From: Pedosphaera sp.
Lineage (GTDB): Bacteria > Verrucomicrobiota > Verrucomicrobiia > Limisphaerales > JADLHS01
Direction: 5' to 3'
DNA length: 64,000 nt
Assembly: GCA_009695195.1 (NCBI GenBank)
Contig: SIBJ01000003.1
Location: forward strand, 1-64,000
This document shows, piece by piece, positions 48,019 to 57,311 of this stretch (position 1 is its first letter; the number at the start of each line of letters is the position of its first letter). The translations under genes were made by a program, and so were the position numbers. The notes under the pieces were generated by a model, which saw only the letters and a program-made list of their open reading frames with translations, ran no database searches and was not told the origin of the DNA.

Positions 48019-48930
48019 ATGGCAAACGCAAACGACACCCTGCTTTCACTCGATCTGCCCGGAATCAAAAAACTCCGCAGCGGCAAGGTCCGCGAACTCT
48101 TCGACCTCGGCGACCGCTACCTGATGGTCGCCAGCGACCGTATCTCCGCCTTCGACGTCATCATGCCCAACGGCATCCCGCGCAAGGGCGAAGTGCTCAC
48201 GCAGATTTCCCATTTCTGGTTCGAGAAGTTTTCCAATCTCGTGCCGAATCATTTACTGGCGCGCGCGGGCGAACCGTTCGGCGTTCCGGCCTTGGCCGGT
48301 CTCCCCGCCGATTTGCAAAACCAACTCGCCCGCCGCAGCATGATCGTGAAGAGGGCGCAACCGCTCGCCATCGAGTGCGTGGTGCGCGGCTACGTGGCCG
48401 GCTCGGGGTGGAAGGATTATCAAAAGACCGGCGCGATCTGCGGCATCAATCTGCCCGCCGGTTTGAAGGAATCATCGGAACTGGCCGAGCCGATCTTCAC
48501 ACCGGCGACGAAAGCCGAAACCGGTCACGACGAAAACATTTCCTTCGCGCAGGCGTGTGAAATCACCGGGCGAGAAATCGCCGAACAGGCGCGCGACTTG
48601 AGCGTGAAGATTTACAACACGGCCCGCGCCTACGCCCGCGAGCGCGGCATCATCATCGCGGACACGAAATTTGAGTTCGGGATGTTCGAGGGGAAACTGA
48701 TCCTGATTGACGAAGTGCTAACGCCCGACTCGTCGCGCTTCTGGCCCGCCGATCAATACTCCCCCGGCAAAAGCCAGCCCAGCTACGACAAACAATTCGT
48801 CCGCGATTATCTCGAAACACTCGACTGGAACAAGACCCCGCCCGGCCCGCGCCTGCCCGACGATGTTGTCGCGAAGACGACAGCGAAATATCTGGAGGCA
48901 TACGAACGGTTGACAGGTAGCGCGCTCTGA
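48019..48930 (+). CDS. purC: phosphoribosylaminoimidazole-succinocarboxamide synthase
   Basis: From the ATG at 48019 (MANANDTLLSLDLPGIKKLR) 303 residues. It makes SAICAR from CAIR and aspartate with ATP in purine synthesis. Motifs: SGKVRELFDLGDRYLMVASDRISAFDVIMPNGIP, ECVVRGYVAGSGWKDYQKTG, the nucleotide-binding HDENISFAQA, GIIIADTKFEFG, LIDEVLTPDSSRFWP and a C-terminal TAKYLEAYERLTG. It is the longer eukaryote-like class of PurC. No other pur gene is visible. The 109-nt gap to the PuuD-like gene carries no recognisable riboswitch. Confidence 0.96.
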   Translation: MANANDTLLSLDLPGIKKLRSGKVRELFDLGDRYLMVASDRISAFDVIMPNGIPRKGEVLTQISHFWFEKFSNLVPNHLLARAGEPFGVPALAGLPADLQNQLARRSMIVKRAQPLAIECVVRGYVAGSGWKDYQKTGAICGINLPAGLKESSELAEPIFTPATKAETGHDENISFAQACEITGREIAEQARDLSVKIYNTARAYARERGIIIADTKFEFGMFEGKLILIDEVLTPDSSRFWPADQYSPGKSQPSYDKQFVRDYLETLDWNKTPPGPRLPDDVVAKTTAKYLEAYERLTGSAL

Positions 48931-49037
48931 CGAAACTCAGGTCAGCCAATGCAACACAGCGTCATCGCGGAGGAAATGAGAAAGATCATTTCTGCGAAGA
49001 AGTTTGTCCAAAAAGGCCAAGAAGTTTACGCTAGGGC

Positions 49038-50363
49038 ATGAGCACGAAGACCAAACTCAACTGGCACGCCCGAAAGAGGGCGAATTCCCCGGACAAGTCG
49101 TCGCCCGAAGTGTGGTCATTCTTCAGCGGAGCGATGGGGCTCGACTTGGGTTTGGAAATGGCCGGAGTCCATCCGACGCTCGCCGTCGAAATTGATTCTT
49201 GGTGCTGCACAACCGTTCGACGCAATCGCCCTTCCCTGACACTGCTCGACGGGGACGTGACGAAACTGACGGGTGCAAAACTCCGCGAACTTCGAGAGTG
49301 CTCCGGTGAAGTCGAATTGATGGTGGGCGGGCCGCCTTGTCAGAGCTTTTCGCCCGGTGGCAAACGAGCGGCGCTGAGTGACCCGCGCGGCAACCTGATT
49401 TACGAATACTTCCGCCTCATCAGCGAAGTTCGTCCGAGATATTTCGTGATGGAGAACGTTGCCAACCTCATCACAGCAGCACTGAACCACAGGCCAATTA
49501 AGGACCGTCCGGGCAAGCATTGGAATTTGCGCTCTTATTCCAACGGCGACGCATTGACAGAAGATGGCGTTGCGCCGTTGGCGGATGACGAGCTTTCCGG
49601 TTCAGCAATTCGCCAAATCCTCAACGATGTTCAGAGTCTTAACTATCAAGTGACGTTCGGAGTTTTGGATGCAGCAGACCTCGGCGCTCCACAGCATCGT
49701 TTGAGATTCGTCATGTTCGGTGCGCGTGATGGCTTTCCTCCAGCGTTGCCAAAGCCTACTCACGGAGACGGCGTCCGTGGTTTGTTGCCATTCAGAACTG
49801 TGCGGGACGCCATTTGGGATATTCGACTGAACCCAGGGCCGCACAGTTCCTACACGGAAGATACGGCGGCTTATTTCGCACTGATTCCGCCGGGAGGCAC
49901 TTGGCGTAATCTGCCAATCGAACTCCAAAAGAAAGGACTTGGCCCGGCCTACGAGTCAGGCGGCGGCAAGACGGGGTTCTTCCGTCGCCTCGATTATGAC
50001 GGATTGTCACCAACCGTCACCACCAAGCCCAATCGGAAGGGGAGTGCGATGTGTCATCCCGAATTCGTGCGCCCGATTTCCGTTTGGGAATGCGCCCGCC
50101 TTCAAGGCTTCCCGGACGACTGGATAATCGAAGGCCCGATGAACCAGCAGTATCAGCAGATTGGAAACGCCGTTCCAACCTTTCTAGGAAAGGCGATTGG
50201 AGAGAGGTTCGCTCCGCTGCTTGAGAATGAGGCTGACGCCTGCGTCTCGCCAGCACCGCGTTTGGAACATCTGCTTGAAGTCGCCAGTGCTCGGCTTCGC
50301 AAAGCGGCGTGCAACAAGCGTGGCAGGAACACCACTCCCGACCTCTTTGGCCAACCCGCATGA
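49038..50363 (+). CDS. DNA (cytosine-5) methyltransferase
   Basis: A 441-residue enzyme with motif I WSFFSGAMGLDLGLEMAG (residues 26-43), motif IV GGPPCQSFSPGG (98-109, catalytic Cys101), motif VI ENV (139-141), motif VIII GAPQHRLRF and motifs IX-X, with QQIGNAVPTFLGKAIG near residue 375. The target-recognition region is about residues 240-330 (HGDGVRGLLPF ... TVTTKPNRKGSAM), which cannot be assigned to a DNA sequence. Its stop overlaps the start of a gene for a probable restriction enzyme, so it is the protecting half of a type II system. Codon use looks less GC-biased than its neighbours, suggesting transfer. Confidence 0.95.
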   Translation: MSTKTKLNWHARKRANSPDKSSPEVWSFFSGAMGLDLGLEMAGVHPTLAVEIDSWCCTTVRRNRPSLTLLDGDVTKLTGAKLRELRECSGEVELMVGGPPCQSFSPGGKRAALSDPRGNLIYEYFRLISEVRPRYFVMENVANLITAALNHRPIKDRPGKHWNLRSYSNGDALTEDGVAPLADDELSGSAIRQILNDVQSLNYQVTFGVLDAADLGAPQHRLRFVMFGARDGFPPALPKPTHGDGVRGLLPFRTVRDAIWDIRLNPGPHSSYTEDTAAYFALIPPGGTWRNLPIELQKKGLGPAYESGGGKTGFFRRLDYDGLSPTVTTKPNRKGSAMCHPEFVRPISVWECARLQGFPDDWIIEGPMNQQYQQIGNAVPTFLGKAIGERFAPLLENEADACVSPAPRLEHLLEVASARLRKAACNKRGRNTTPDLFGQPA

Positions 50364-51637
50364 GCCAACCCATACTCCATTTGCCGCCTGAGCATCCGCT
50401 TCATAAACTTCCAGAGCCGTTGCGTGAACGGCTCGCAGCAGCGCAACGCAACCTTATCCACTTGGAGTTTCCGACGGCGGGCGCGATTTGCGCAAAAGTG
50501 TTTGATGAACTCCGTATCCAAGTCGCGACACCAATAGATTTGGCAGAAAAGCCGGTTGGCGAACTCGTGGACCTGCCGTTTCAAAAACTGTCCAAACTTA
50601 TGCTCGGGATTCTTCAGCGCGCGCGAGTGCCAGAGGCGTCCGTTGACAGCCTTTCCAAGACTATTGCCCAACGCATTCAACTCCTTCGCGCGTTTCCCAA
50701 CCCGGACAAAACACTCGAAGCCATAGAGGCCAAGATTCTTGATGTCGTGAACAGCCTCCCGAAGACGGCGGCAGACATTGAGCGAGGCAAGAATCCCGGT
50801 GACGTGCTTGATCCCTATATCTTGGCAGCATCCCAGCACCTGCTCTTTGCCGGTGATTTTGGACCGAGTGTCAGCGCAACCGTTGCACACAAGGCGTTGA
50901 TGATGATCGAAGGATTGATTGGGCATTTGCACGAAGACGTTCTCGGCGAGATGCGCGGAAACATCCGAGCGCCTGAACCGCGCGGCGAAAACCAAGAGCA
51001 AATCAGTCTCGAAATGAACCCATTTCCCGGCGCGGACTTGGTTCAGCCACCGTGGAGTTCGAAGATTCCGCTGAGGCTTCACCAAATCAAGAACAAGACC
51101 GGTTCGGCAAAAGGAGGAGATGGTAAACGCTTGGGCGACCAGTTGCAGCGACTCAAGGACACCTATGGCGGGGAAATTTTCTACGATGCGTTGATTGGAA
51201 ACACGCTGCGCGGTCATCGCTCGCGAGCTGGCGTGCAAGCCGCAGCGCCGACTGTCGTTGTTCTTGTCGGCGAGGCGGCGTTTGAAGAACTCACTGCCAG
51301 CCGCCAAGGTCCGCAGCTTCTGCTTCGCGTTTACCAGTCGGCCTTTCAAGAGGTCGCAAGAAAGTCCGGTTACAGCGTTGAACAAATTTCCGCTACGATT
51401 CTTGAGGCGTTTCGAGCGCGAGCCGATCAACTCGGCGAAGGCTTTCTCGAATCAGTCCTTCGAGTAGCAACGGGAGGGCTGAAATCTGTCCAAGACAGTC
51501 GCTACGAGCATGACACCGAGGGAATGTCCGGCTCAACCGTTAAGGATGAAGCGGTCGAGTCCAAAGCGTGGCTTTTCACAACCGATAATTCTTCAAATTC
51601 GGTGAGTTATCGAAAAAAACGCAAATCACAACCTTAG
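50360..51637 (+). CDS. probable restriction endonuclease partner of the cytosine methyltransferase
   Basis: From the ATG at 50360 425 residues, overlapping the methyltransferase stop. I recognise no named family. Residues 1-170 are helical (PLHKLPEPLRERLAAAQRNL ... KILDVVNSLPKTAADI). A candidate nuclease centre is PGADLV (223-228, Asp226) followed 16 residues later by HQIKNKTGSAKGG (241-253), which fits a D-x(n)-(Q/E)-x-K site in which Gln replaces Glu. The C-terminal 150 residues include RGHRSRAGVQ and TVVVLVGEAAFEELT. No transmembrane or signal segment. Context makes a type II endonuclease the best guess. Confidence 0.72.
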   Translation: MSQPILHLPPEHPLHKLPEPLRERLAAAQRNLIHLEFPTAGAICAKVFDELRIQVATPIDLAEKPVGELVDLPFQKLSKLMLGILQRARVPEASVDSLSKTIAQRIQLLRAFPNPDKTLEAIEAKILDVVNSLPKTAADIERGKNPGDVLDPYILAASQHLLFAGDFGPSVSATVAHKALMMIEGLIGHLHEDVLGEMRGNIRAPEPRGENQEQISLEMNPFPGADLVQPPWSSKIPLRLHQIKNKTGSAKGGDGKRLGDQLQRLKDTYGGEIFYDALIGNTLRGHRSRAGVQAAAPTVVVLVGEAAFEELTASRQGPQLLLRVYQSAFQEVARKSGYSVEQISATILEAFRARADQLGEGFLESVLRVATGGLKSVQDSRYEHDTEGMSGSTVKDEAVESKAWLFTTDNSSNSVSYRKKRKSQP

Positions 51638-51660
51638 CAGGTGCCTGAACTGGAATTCCC

Positions 51661-51939
51661 ATGAACCCGCGTCACCCGACTTTTGAATTACTCCGCGAGA
51701 AACGCGTTCTGGCCGTCGTGAATCCAGCAAGCGGCGTGCGCTTCAAGATTACGCTGCGCGACTGGCAGGGGGCGCTGTGGGCGGTGCGCGTCCATCTGCA
51801 CGCGCGCCAACGCGAACCATGGAATCCTTTCACCCGCGCGCACCGGCTCATGGCGCGGGAACGGATTGAGAACTGGCTGGCATCGCTTCGCTTCACGCGG
51901 TCACGCCGTCGCAGATCACCGGTCGCCGAAATGACTTGA
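51661..51939 (+). CDS. small basic hypothetical protein
   Basis: A 92-residue protein, MNPRHPTFELLREKRVLAVV at the start, then FKITLRDWQGALWAVRVHLHARQREPWNPFT and RERIENWLASLRF, ending in an Arg-rich tail. The beta-strand content and DWQGALW pattern suggest a small folded domain, but I do not know its family. It begins 24 nt after the probable restriction gene, so it could belong to that unit, for example as a controller, although no clear helix-turn-helix is visible. Confidence 0.5.
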   Translation: MNPRHPTFELLREKRVLAVVNPASGVRFKITLRDWQGALWAVRVHLHARQREPWNPFTRAHRLMARERIENWLASLRFTRSRRRRSPVAEMT

Positions 51940-52009
51940 GGCAGACGGCAGGATGAAGCTCATCATCCGCGGCTTGCAATTATCCGCCGCCTGCCAAATG
52001 GTGTGCCGC

Positions 52010-53467
52010 ATGAACCCGATTTTACTCGGCATTCGGCGGGCGACCGCGCTTGCTATCGTCATGGCCTCGACGGCAGTTCCCCTTCACGCGCAAACGAGTC
52101 CTGCCGAACGACCGTTCCGCGCCGGCGCGGCGGCGGCCAACATCACGCCGTGGATGGGCGTCTCCATCAACGGCAACATGACCGATCACAAAGGCGCGAG
52201 CGTCCACGATCAGTTGCATGCGCGGGCCATCGTGCTCGACGACGGCCAGACGCGGCTCGCCATCGTCGTGGCGGACAGTTGCATGATTTACCGCGAGACG
52301 TTTGACGCGGCCAAGAAACTGGTTCGCGAACGCACCGGGCTGCCGGCGGAGAATATTTTGATGTCCGCCACGCATACGCATTCCGGGCCGGCGTCGGCCT
52401 CGGTTTTCCAGAGCGACGCGAACCCGGAGTATCAACATTTTCTTACGCTGCGGCTCGCGGATGCCGTGCAGCAAGCCATCGCAAATCTCGCGCCGGCGCA
52501 GATCGGCTGGGGCGTGGGCAGCGAGCCGCGGCATGTTTCCAATCGTCGCTGGCGCATGAAACCCGGCGTGCTCATCCAGGACGTCTGGGGCAACACCAAC
52601 GATGTCGTGAAGATGAATCCCAAGCCCGGCAGCCCGGAACTGCTCGAGCCCGCCGGCCCGACCGATCCCGAAGTGCCGGTGCTGGCCGTGCAATCGCCCG
52701 ACGGAAAACCCATCGCGCTGCTGGCGAACTACTCGATGCACTACGTCGGCGGCGTGCCGGGCGGAACGTATTCGGCGGATTATTTTGGCGCGTTCTGTGA
52801 TCGCATCCAGGAGTTGCTCGGCGCGGACCGGCAGGACCCGCCGTTCGTGGCGCTGATGTCGAACGGCACCAGCGGCGATTGCAACTGCATGAACTTCCGC
52901 GAAGCGCCGAAGCCGGAAGCCGCGTTTGTGAAAATCCGCCGCGTCGCCAATGACCTGGCGGACGACGCGCTGGGAGTTTGGCGGAAAATCCAGTGGCACG
53001 ACCGCGTGGAATTGAAATCAGCGCAGAAGGAAATTCAACTTGCCGTGCGCAAGGCATCGGCGGACGAGTTGGCGCGGGCGAGAGCGCTGTTGTCCACAGC
53101 CAAAAAAACCAACGGCCAGTACGGCGGCTGGGGGCCGGAAGTTTATGCGCGCGAATGGCTGTTGCTCGATGAATTTCCCGATCGCGTGCCGCTCGTCATC
53201 CAGACGTTCAAGATCGGCGAGTTGGGCATAGCGGCGATTCCGTGCGAGGTGTTCGTGGAGATTGGGCTGGAAATCAAAAAACACAGTCCGCTCAAGCCGA
53301 GCTTCACCATCGAACTCGCGAACGGTTACAACGGCTATCTGCCCACGCCCGCGCAGCACAAACTCGGCGGTTACGAAACCTGGCGCGCGCGCTCCAGCTA
53401 TCTCGAAGTGGACGCCGCGACGAAAATTTTCGACACGGTGATGGAATTGTTTGCGCGGGTGAAGTAG
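52010..53467 (+). CDS. neutral/alkaline ceramidase-like exported hydrolase
   Basis: From the ATG at 52010 (MNPILLGIRRATALAIVMAS) about 485 residues with a signal peptide ending near LHAQ. The mature part starts FRAGAAAANITPWMGVSINGN, then HDQLHARAIVLDDGQTRLAIVVADSCMIYRETFD, LMSATHTHSGPAS, NYSMHYVGG and MSNGTSGDCNCMNF, in the order of the neutral ceramidase N-terminal domain with its Zn-binding histidines (THTHSGP, YSMHY). True ceramidases are longer (about 650) with a C-terminal immunoglobulin-like domain, lacking here. A hydrolase of another amide or ester is possible. Confidence 0.85.
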   Translation: MNPILLGIRRATALAIVMASTAVPLHAQTSPAERPFRAGAAAANITPWMGVSINGNMTDHKGASVHDQLHARAIVLDDGQTRLAIVVADSCMIYRETFDAAKKLVRERTGLPAENILMSATHTHSGPASASVFQSDANPEYQHFLTLRLADAVQQAIANLAPAQIGWGVGSEPRHVSNRRWRMKPGVLIQDVWGNTNDVVKMNPKPGSPELLEPAGPTDPEVPVLAVQSPDGKPIALLANYSMHYVGGVPGGTYSADYFGAFCDRIQELLGADRQDPPFVALMSNGTSGDCNCMNFREAPKPEAAFVKIRRVANDLADDALGVWRKIQWHDRVELKSAQKEIQLAVRKASADELARARALLSTAKKTNGQYGGWGPEVYAREWLLLDEFPDRVPLVIQTFKIGELGIAAIPCEVFVEIGLEIKKHSPLKPSFTIELANGYNGYLPTPAQHKLGGYETWRARSSYLEVDAATKIFDTVMELFARVK

Positions 53468-53543
53468 CCGCGCGCTGTTTCTGCCACTTTCGGCCAATCG
53501 CCCGATGCATTGGGTGCGACTAGGGGTGGCGGTCATGTTCTGT

Positions 53544-53642
53544 TCTTACTCTTAATCTTCATCGTAATCTTAATCTCCCCTCCGGATCCGGCCGTCGAGA
53601 TTTCAAAAAGGGATTAAGAGTAAGATGAAGATTACGAATAAG
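53544..53642. repeat. 'cttaatctt' word inverted repeat
   Basis: Left words cttactcttaatcttcatcg (53545-53577) face ggattaagagtaagatgaag words (53611-53642). AT-rich relative to the surroundings. It lies between the ceramidase-like gene and the ABC ATPase gene. Confidence 0.75.
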
Positions 53643-53725
53643 ACCGGGACAAACCTTCCTGCCACTTTCGGCCCACACCCGCAAGCTTGCTGGCGCGTGG
53701 CGCAGACGCCAAACTGTTCCCGGCG

Positions 53726-54469
53726 ATGGAACCGTTCACTCCCAAAACTTCAATCAGCGACGCCGGGCGAAAAGTCTTTCACGTCCGCGGCCTCACGAAG
53801 GTCTATGGCATGGGCCAGGCGGAAGTCCACGCGCTCGCGGGCGTGGACCTCGATCTGCACGCGGGCGAACTCGTCGTGCTGCTCGGGCCGTCGGGCAGCG
53901 GCAAGACGACGTTGCTCAACAATCTGGGCGGACTCGACGTGCCCACGGCGGGCGAATTGCGCTATCGCGATTTCGATCTCACCTGCGCGAACGAAACGGA
54001 TCTCACGCGTTACCGCCGTGACTCGGTCGGTTTCATTTTTCAATTCTACAATTTGATTCCGAGCCTCACGGCGCGCGAGAACGTGGCGCTCATCACCGAG
54101 GTCGCGCGCGACCCGATGCCGCCGGAGGACGCGTTGAACATGGTCAATCTCGGCGCGCGGCTCGATCATTTTCCCGCGCAACTTTCCGGCGGCGAACAGC
54201 AACGTGTCGCCATCGCCCGTGCCATCGCCAAGCGTCCGGAAGTTTTGCTCTGCGACGAACCGACCGGCGCGCTCGATGTGCGAACGGGCATCGTGGTTCT
54301 GGAAGCTCTCGAACGCGCGAACCGCGACCTCGGCACGCTCACGGTCGTCATCACGCATAACGCCGTCATGGCCGAGATGGCGGACCGCGTGATCCACTTG
54401 TCGGATGGCCGCGTGCTGAGCGAACATCGCAACGCGAAGCGCGCCGCCCCGAGCACTTTGAACTGGTGA
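53726..54469 (+). CDS. ABC transporter ATP-binding protein, MacB type
   Basis: From the ATG at 53726 ([20 protein letters not shown]) 247 residues with Walker [22 protein letters not shown]-loop [20 protein letters not shown], signature [16 protein letters not shown], Walker [12 protein letters not shown] and the switch ITHNAVM. The 'FQFYNLIP' Q-loop and short C-terminus are typical of the export group that works with FtsX-like permeases and HlyD adaptors, which follow in the same operon. Substrate unknown. Confidence 0.93.
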   Translation: MEPFTPKTSISDAGRKVFHVRGLTKVYGMGQAEVHALAGVDLDLHAGELVVLLGPSGSGKTTLLNNLGGLDVPTAGELRYRDFDLTCANETDLTRYRRDSVGFIFQFYNLIPSLTARENVALITEVARDPMPPEDALNMVNLGARLDHFPAQLSGGEQQRVAIARAIAKRPEVLLCDEPTGALDVRTGIVVLEALERANRDLGTLTVVITHNAVMAEMADRVIHLSDGRVLSEHRNAKRAAPSTLNW

Positions 54470-54529
54470 TGAAAAAAGCCCACGTCAACGAATTCAAAGA
54501 AACGCCAGCTTTGCAAACAGCCTGGCGGC

Positions 54530-54660
54530 GATTCTCCCTCTCCCCTTCGGAAGGGGAGAGGGCCGGGGTGAGGGGTGGCTGCTGTTTTGTACGAACCTCG
54601 CAATGTGTTCGGCCCCCTCACCCTGACCCTCTCCCCCTCGGAGGGGGAGAGGGAACAGCC
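54530..54660. repeat. paired 'ctctcccc' palindromic units between ATPase and permease genes
   Basis: gattctccctctccccttcg with ggccggggtgaggggt (about 54530-54577), then ccccctcaccctgaccctct with gagggggagagggaac (to 54660). The order of the two units is opposite to that at 5474 and 57114. It lies in the 242-nt gap between two genes of one transporter. Confidence 0.88.
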
Positions 54661-54711
54661 GTGGACGCCACTCGACCGTCCGACGCAAAATTTGCCGTCG
54701 CCGACTAGCCC

Positions 54712-57078
54712 ATGCTCCCGAACCTCGATCGCAAGCTGCTGCGTGACCTGAACCGGATGAAAGGTCAGGCGGTCGCGGTGTCGCTCGTGATGGCGTGCGG
54801 GCTGGCGATGCTCATCATGGCGCGCAGCCTGATCCATTCGCTCGAGAGCACGCGGCAGGAATATTACGAGGCGCAACGGTTCGCTGAAGCGTTCGCGCAT
54901 TTGAAACGCGCGCCGAACTCGCTGGCGGCGCGCGTCGCCGAAATTCCCGGCGTGGCCACGGCCCAAGCGGGCGTCGCGGTGATGGTGACGCTCGATCTCG
55001 ACGGCCTCGACGAACCGGCGACCGGGCAGGTGCGGTCATTGCCCGACTTCGGCCAGCCGGAATTGAACCGCCTTTTCCTCCGTACCGGAAGCTGGCTGTC
55101 GCCGGGCAGCCGGGGCGAAGTGCTTGTCAGCGAAGCCTTCGCGGAAGCCAACAACCTGCATCCCGGCGACAAGCTGGCGATGTTGCTCAACGGGCGGCGG
55201 AAAGAATTCCGCGTCACCGGCATCGTGCTGTCGCCGGAAATTATTTTCGAGGCGCGGCCCGGCGCGTCGCTGCCGGACAACCGCACCTACGGCACGTTCT
55301 GGATGCCGTACAAGGAAATCGCCACGGCGTTCGATCTTTACGGCGCTTTCAATTATCTCACCCTCACGCTGGCGCCGGGCGCGGAGTTGCGGCCCGTGCT
55401 CGCGGAGGTGGATCGCCTGCTGCAACCGTACGGCGGACGCGGCGCGTACGGGCGGGCGGATCATCCGTCGCACATCCGCGTGTCGGACGAGATCCGCATT
55501 CTGCAAACGCTCTCCATCGGTTTCCCGGCCGTGTTCCTCAGTGTGGCGGCGTTCATGGTCAACGCGGTGTTGTCGCGCTTGCTCACATTGCAGCGGGAAC
55601 AGATCGCGATCCTGAAGGCGTTCGGTTTTACGAACCGGCAAATCGTTTTCCACTACTTGAAGTTCGCCTTCGTGATGGTCATCGGCGGCGCGGTGGTGGG
55701 CGCGGTGGGCGGCGTGGCGCTGGGAAACAAACTCGTCGTGATGTACCACTTGTTTTTCCGCTTTCCGGATTTGTCTTTCCGGCTGGACCGTTCGGCGCTG
55801 GTGATGGCGCTCGCCGTGGGCGCGGGCGCGGCGATGGTCGGCGTTTTCAGCGCGGTGCGGCGTGCGGCGAAACTCCCGCCCGCCGAGGCGATGCGACCGG
55901 AGCCGCCCGCGAATTTCCGCCCGGCACTGATCGAGCGCACGGGCATCGGGCATCTGTTCTCGCATTCGTTCCGCATCGCGGTACGAAATCTGGAACGGCG
56001 TCCGGCGCAGGCATTGTTCACGGTAGCGGGGCTGGCGCTGGCGACGGGCATCCTGATCATTCCAAATAGTTTTCGCGATAGCGTGACGGAGTTGCTCGGC
56101 TTTCAATGGGACGTGGTGCAGCGGCAGGACATGAACCTCGGACTCGTTGAACCCGCGAGCATCCAGGTGCGCGATCTCCTGCGGCAATTGCCCGGCGTGA
56201 TCGCGGCGGAACCGTTTCGCGGCGCGGCGGCACGGATCCGTTTTGGCCATCGCAGCCGGCAGATTGGAATTATCGGCACGCCCGCGGACACGCAACACAG
56301 CCGGGTGATTGACGGGAAGTATCGCGAGATCGTGCTGCCGCCGGAAGGACTGGTCGTGTCCACCAAGCTCGCGGAGGTGCTCGATGTCAAAGTCGGCGAC
56401 GAACTCACAGTGGAATTTCTGGAAGGACGGCGGGCGTTGCGCACCGTGCCGCTGGTCGGTGTTTGCGAAGACCTCACGGGCATCGCCGCGCACATGGACC
56501 TGCGCGCGCTGAACCGGTTGCTTGGCGAAGGCGACGTGATCAACGGCGCGAGCTTCACGCTCGACATGGCGCACCGCGCGGAGTTTCTGCACGCGCTGAA
56601 AAAAATCCCGCGCGTGAGCTGGGTCGGCATCAAGGAATCGTTGCGGGAAAATTTCCGGCAGACCACGGCGGCGAGCATCAATCTCATCCAGAGCATCTAT
56701 CTCGTGTTCGCCATCGTCGTCGCGTTCGGCGTGGTGTACAACAACGCGCGGATTTCGCTGGCCGAGCGGTCGCGCGAGCTGGCGACGTTGCGCGTGATCG
56801 GATTTTCCGAGCGCGAAGTCGGCGCGGTGTTGATCACCGAATTGACGATCCTCGCGCTGATCGCGCTGCCCATCGGGCTGCTGCTGGGCACGGGCTTCGC
56901 CAAAGGCATCGTGAGCGCCGTGAACACGGAGACGGTGCGGTTGCCGGTGATTTTCACGCTGCACAATTACGCCTTCGCCACGATGGTCGTGACGGTGGCC
57001 TCGGCGATTTCCGCGCTGGTGGTATTGCGGCGGTTGAAAGAATTGAATCTCGTCAGCGCGCTCAAAGCGCCGGAGTAA
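54712..57078 (+). CDS. FtsX-family ABC transporter permease with two FtsX blocks
   Basis: A 788-residue inner-membrane permease: N-terminal anchor helix (MKGQAVAVSLVMACGLAMLIM), a periplasmic MacB-like region to about residue 260, a first FtsX block (GFPAVFLSVAAFMVNAVLSRLLTLQREQIAILKAFGFTN), a second anchor and periplasmic region, and a second block (IQSIYLVFAIVVAFGVVYNNARISLAERSRELATLRVIGFSE). The ELATLRVIGFS and EIAILKAFGFT loops are the ATPase-coupling segments. The flanking genes complete an ABC exporter with adaptor. Unlike the permease at 3867, no repeat lies inside. Confidence 0.92.
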   Translation: MLPNLDRKLLRDLNRMKGQAVAVSLVMACGLAMLIMARSLIHSLESTRQEYYEAQRFAEAFAHLKRAPNSLAARVAEIPGVATAQAGVAVMVTLDLDGLDEPATGQVRSLPDFGQPELNRLFLRTGSWLSPGSRGEVLVSEAFAEANNLHPGDKLAMLLNGRRKEFRVTGIVLSPEIIFEARPGASLPDNRTYGTFWMPYKEIATAFDLYGAFNYLTLTLAPGAELRPVLAEVDRLLQPYGGRGAYGRADHPSHIRVSDEIRILQTLSIGFPAVFLSVAAFMVNAVLSRLLTLQREQIAILKAFGFTNRQIVFHYLKFAFVMVIGGAVVGAVGGVALGNKLVVMYHLFFRFPDLSFRLDRSALVMALAVGAGAAMVGVFSAVRRAAKLPPAEAMRPEPPANFRPALIERTGIGHLFSHSFRIAVRNLERRPAQALFTVAGLALATGILIIPNSFRDSVTELLGFQWDVVQRQDMNLGLVEPASIQVRDLLRQLPGVIAAEPFRGAAARIRFGHRSRQIGIIGTPADTQHSRVIDGKYREIVLPPEGLVVSTKLAEVLDVKVGDELTVEFLEGRRALRTVPLVGVCEDLTGIAAHMDLRALNRLLGEGDVINGASFTLDMAHRAEFLHALKKIPRVSWVGIKESLRENFRQTTAASINLIQSIYLVFAIVVAFGVVYNNARISLAERSRELATLRVIGFSEREVGAVLITELTILALIALPIGLLLGTGFAKGIVSAVNTETVRLPVIFTLHNYAFATMVVTVASAISALVVLRRLKELNLVSALKAPE

Positions 57079-57113
57079 ATGTTTTCAAACACGACTGAAA
57101 TGAAATCCGAAAA

Positions 57114-57276
57114 AACCCTCACCCTGACCCTCTCCCGTCCGACGGGAGAGGGAACAGCGATGGGATGTTTCCATCTTGCTCGAAGCGCCTCGTGCGATCA
57201 CAGACTCACAACATTCCAACCAGCGGCGGATGATTCTCCCTCTCCCATCGGATGGGAGAGGGCCGGGGTGAGGGCC
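57114..57276. repeat. paired 'ctctcccc' palindromic units between permease and adaptor genes
   Basis: accctcaccctgaccctctc with cgggagagggaacagc (57114-57158) and gattctccctctcccatcgg with gggccggggtgagggc (57232-57276) form an inverted pair about 75 nt apart. The space is 233 nt between the permease stop and the adaptor ATG, a near copy of the situation at 54530-54660 in the same operon. Confidence 0.88.
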
Positions 57277-57311
57277 TTTTCAAATCCATTTCTTCACGCA
57301 CAACTTTTTCC

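Noticed and set aside
55036-56964. A 642-codon open frame antisense to the FtsX permease
   Set aside because: Arg/His-rich composition without domains, exactly opposite a clear permease gene in GC-rich DNA. It is a shadow of codon bias.
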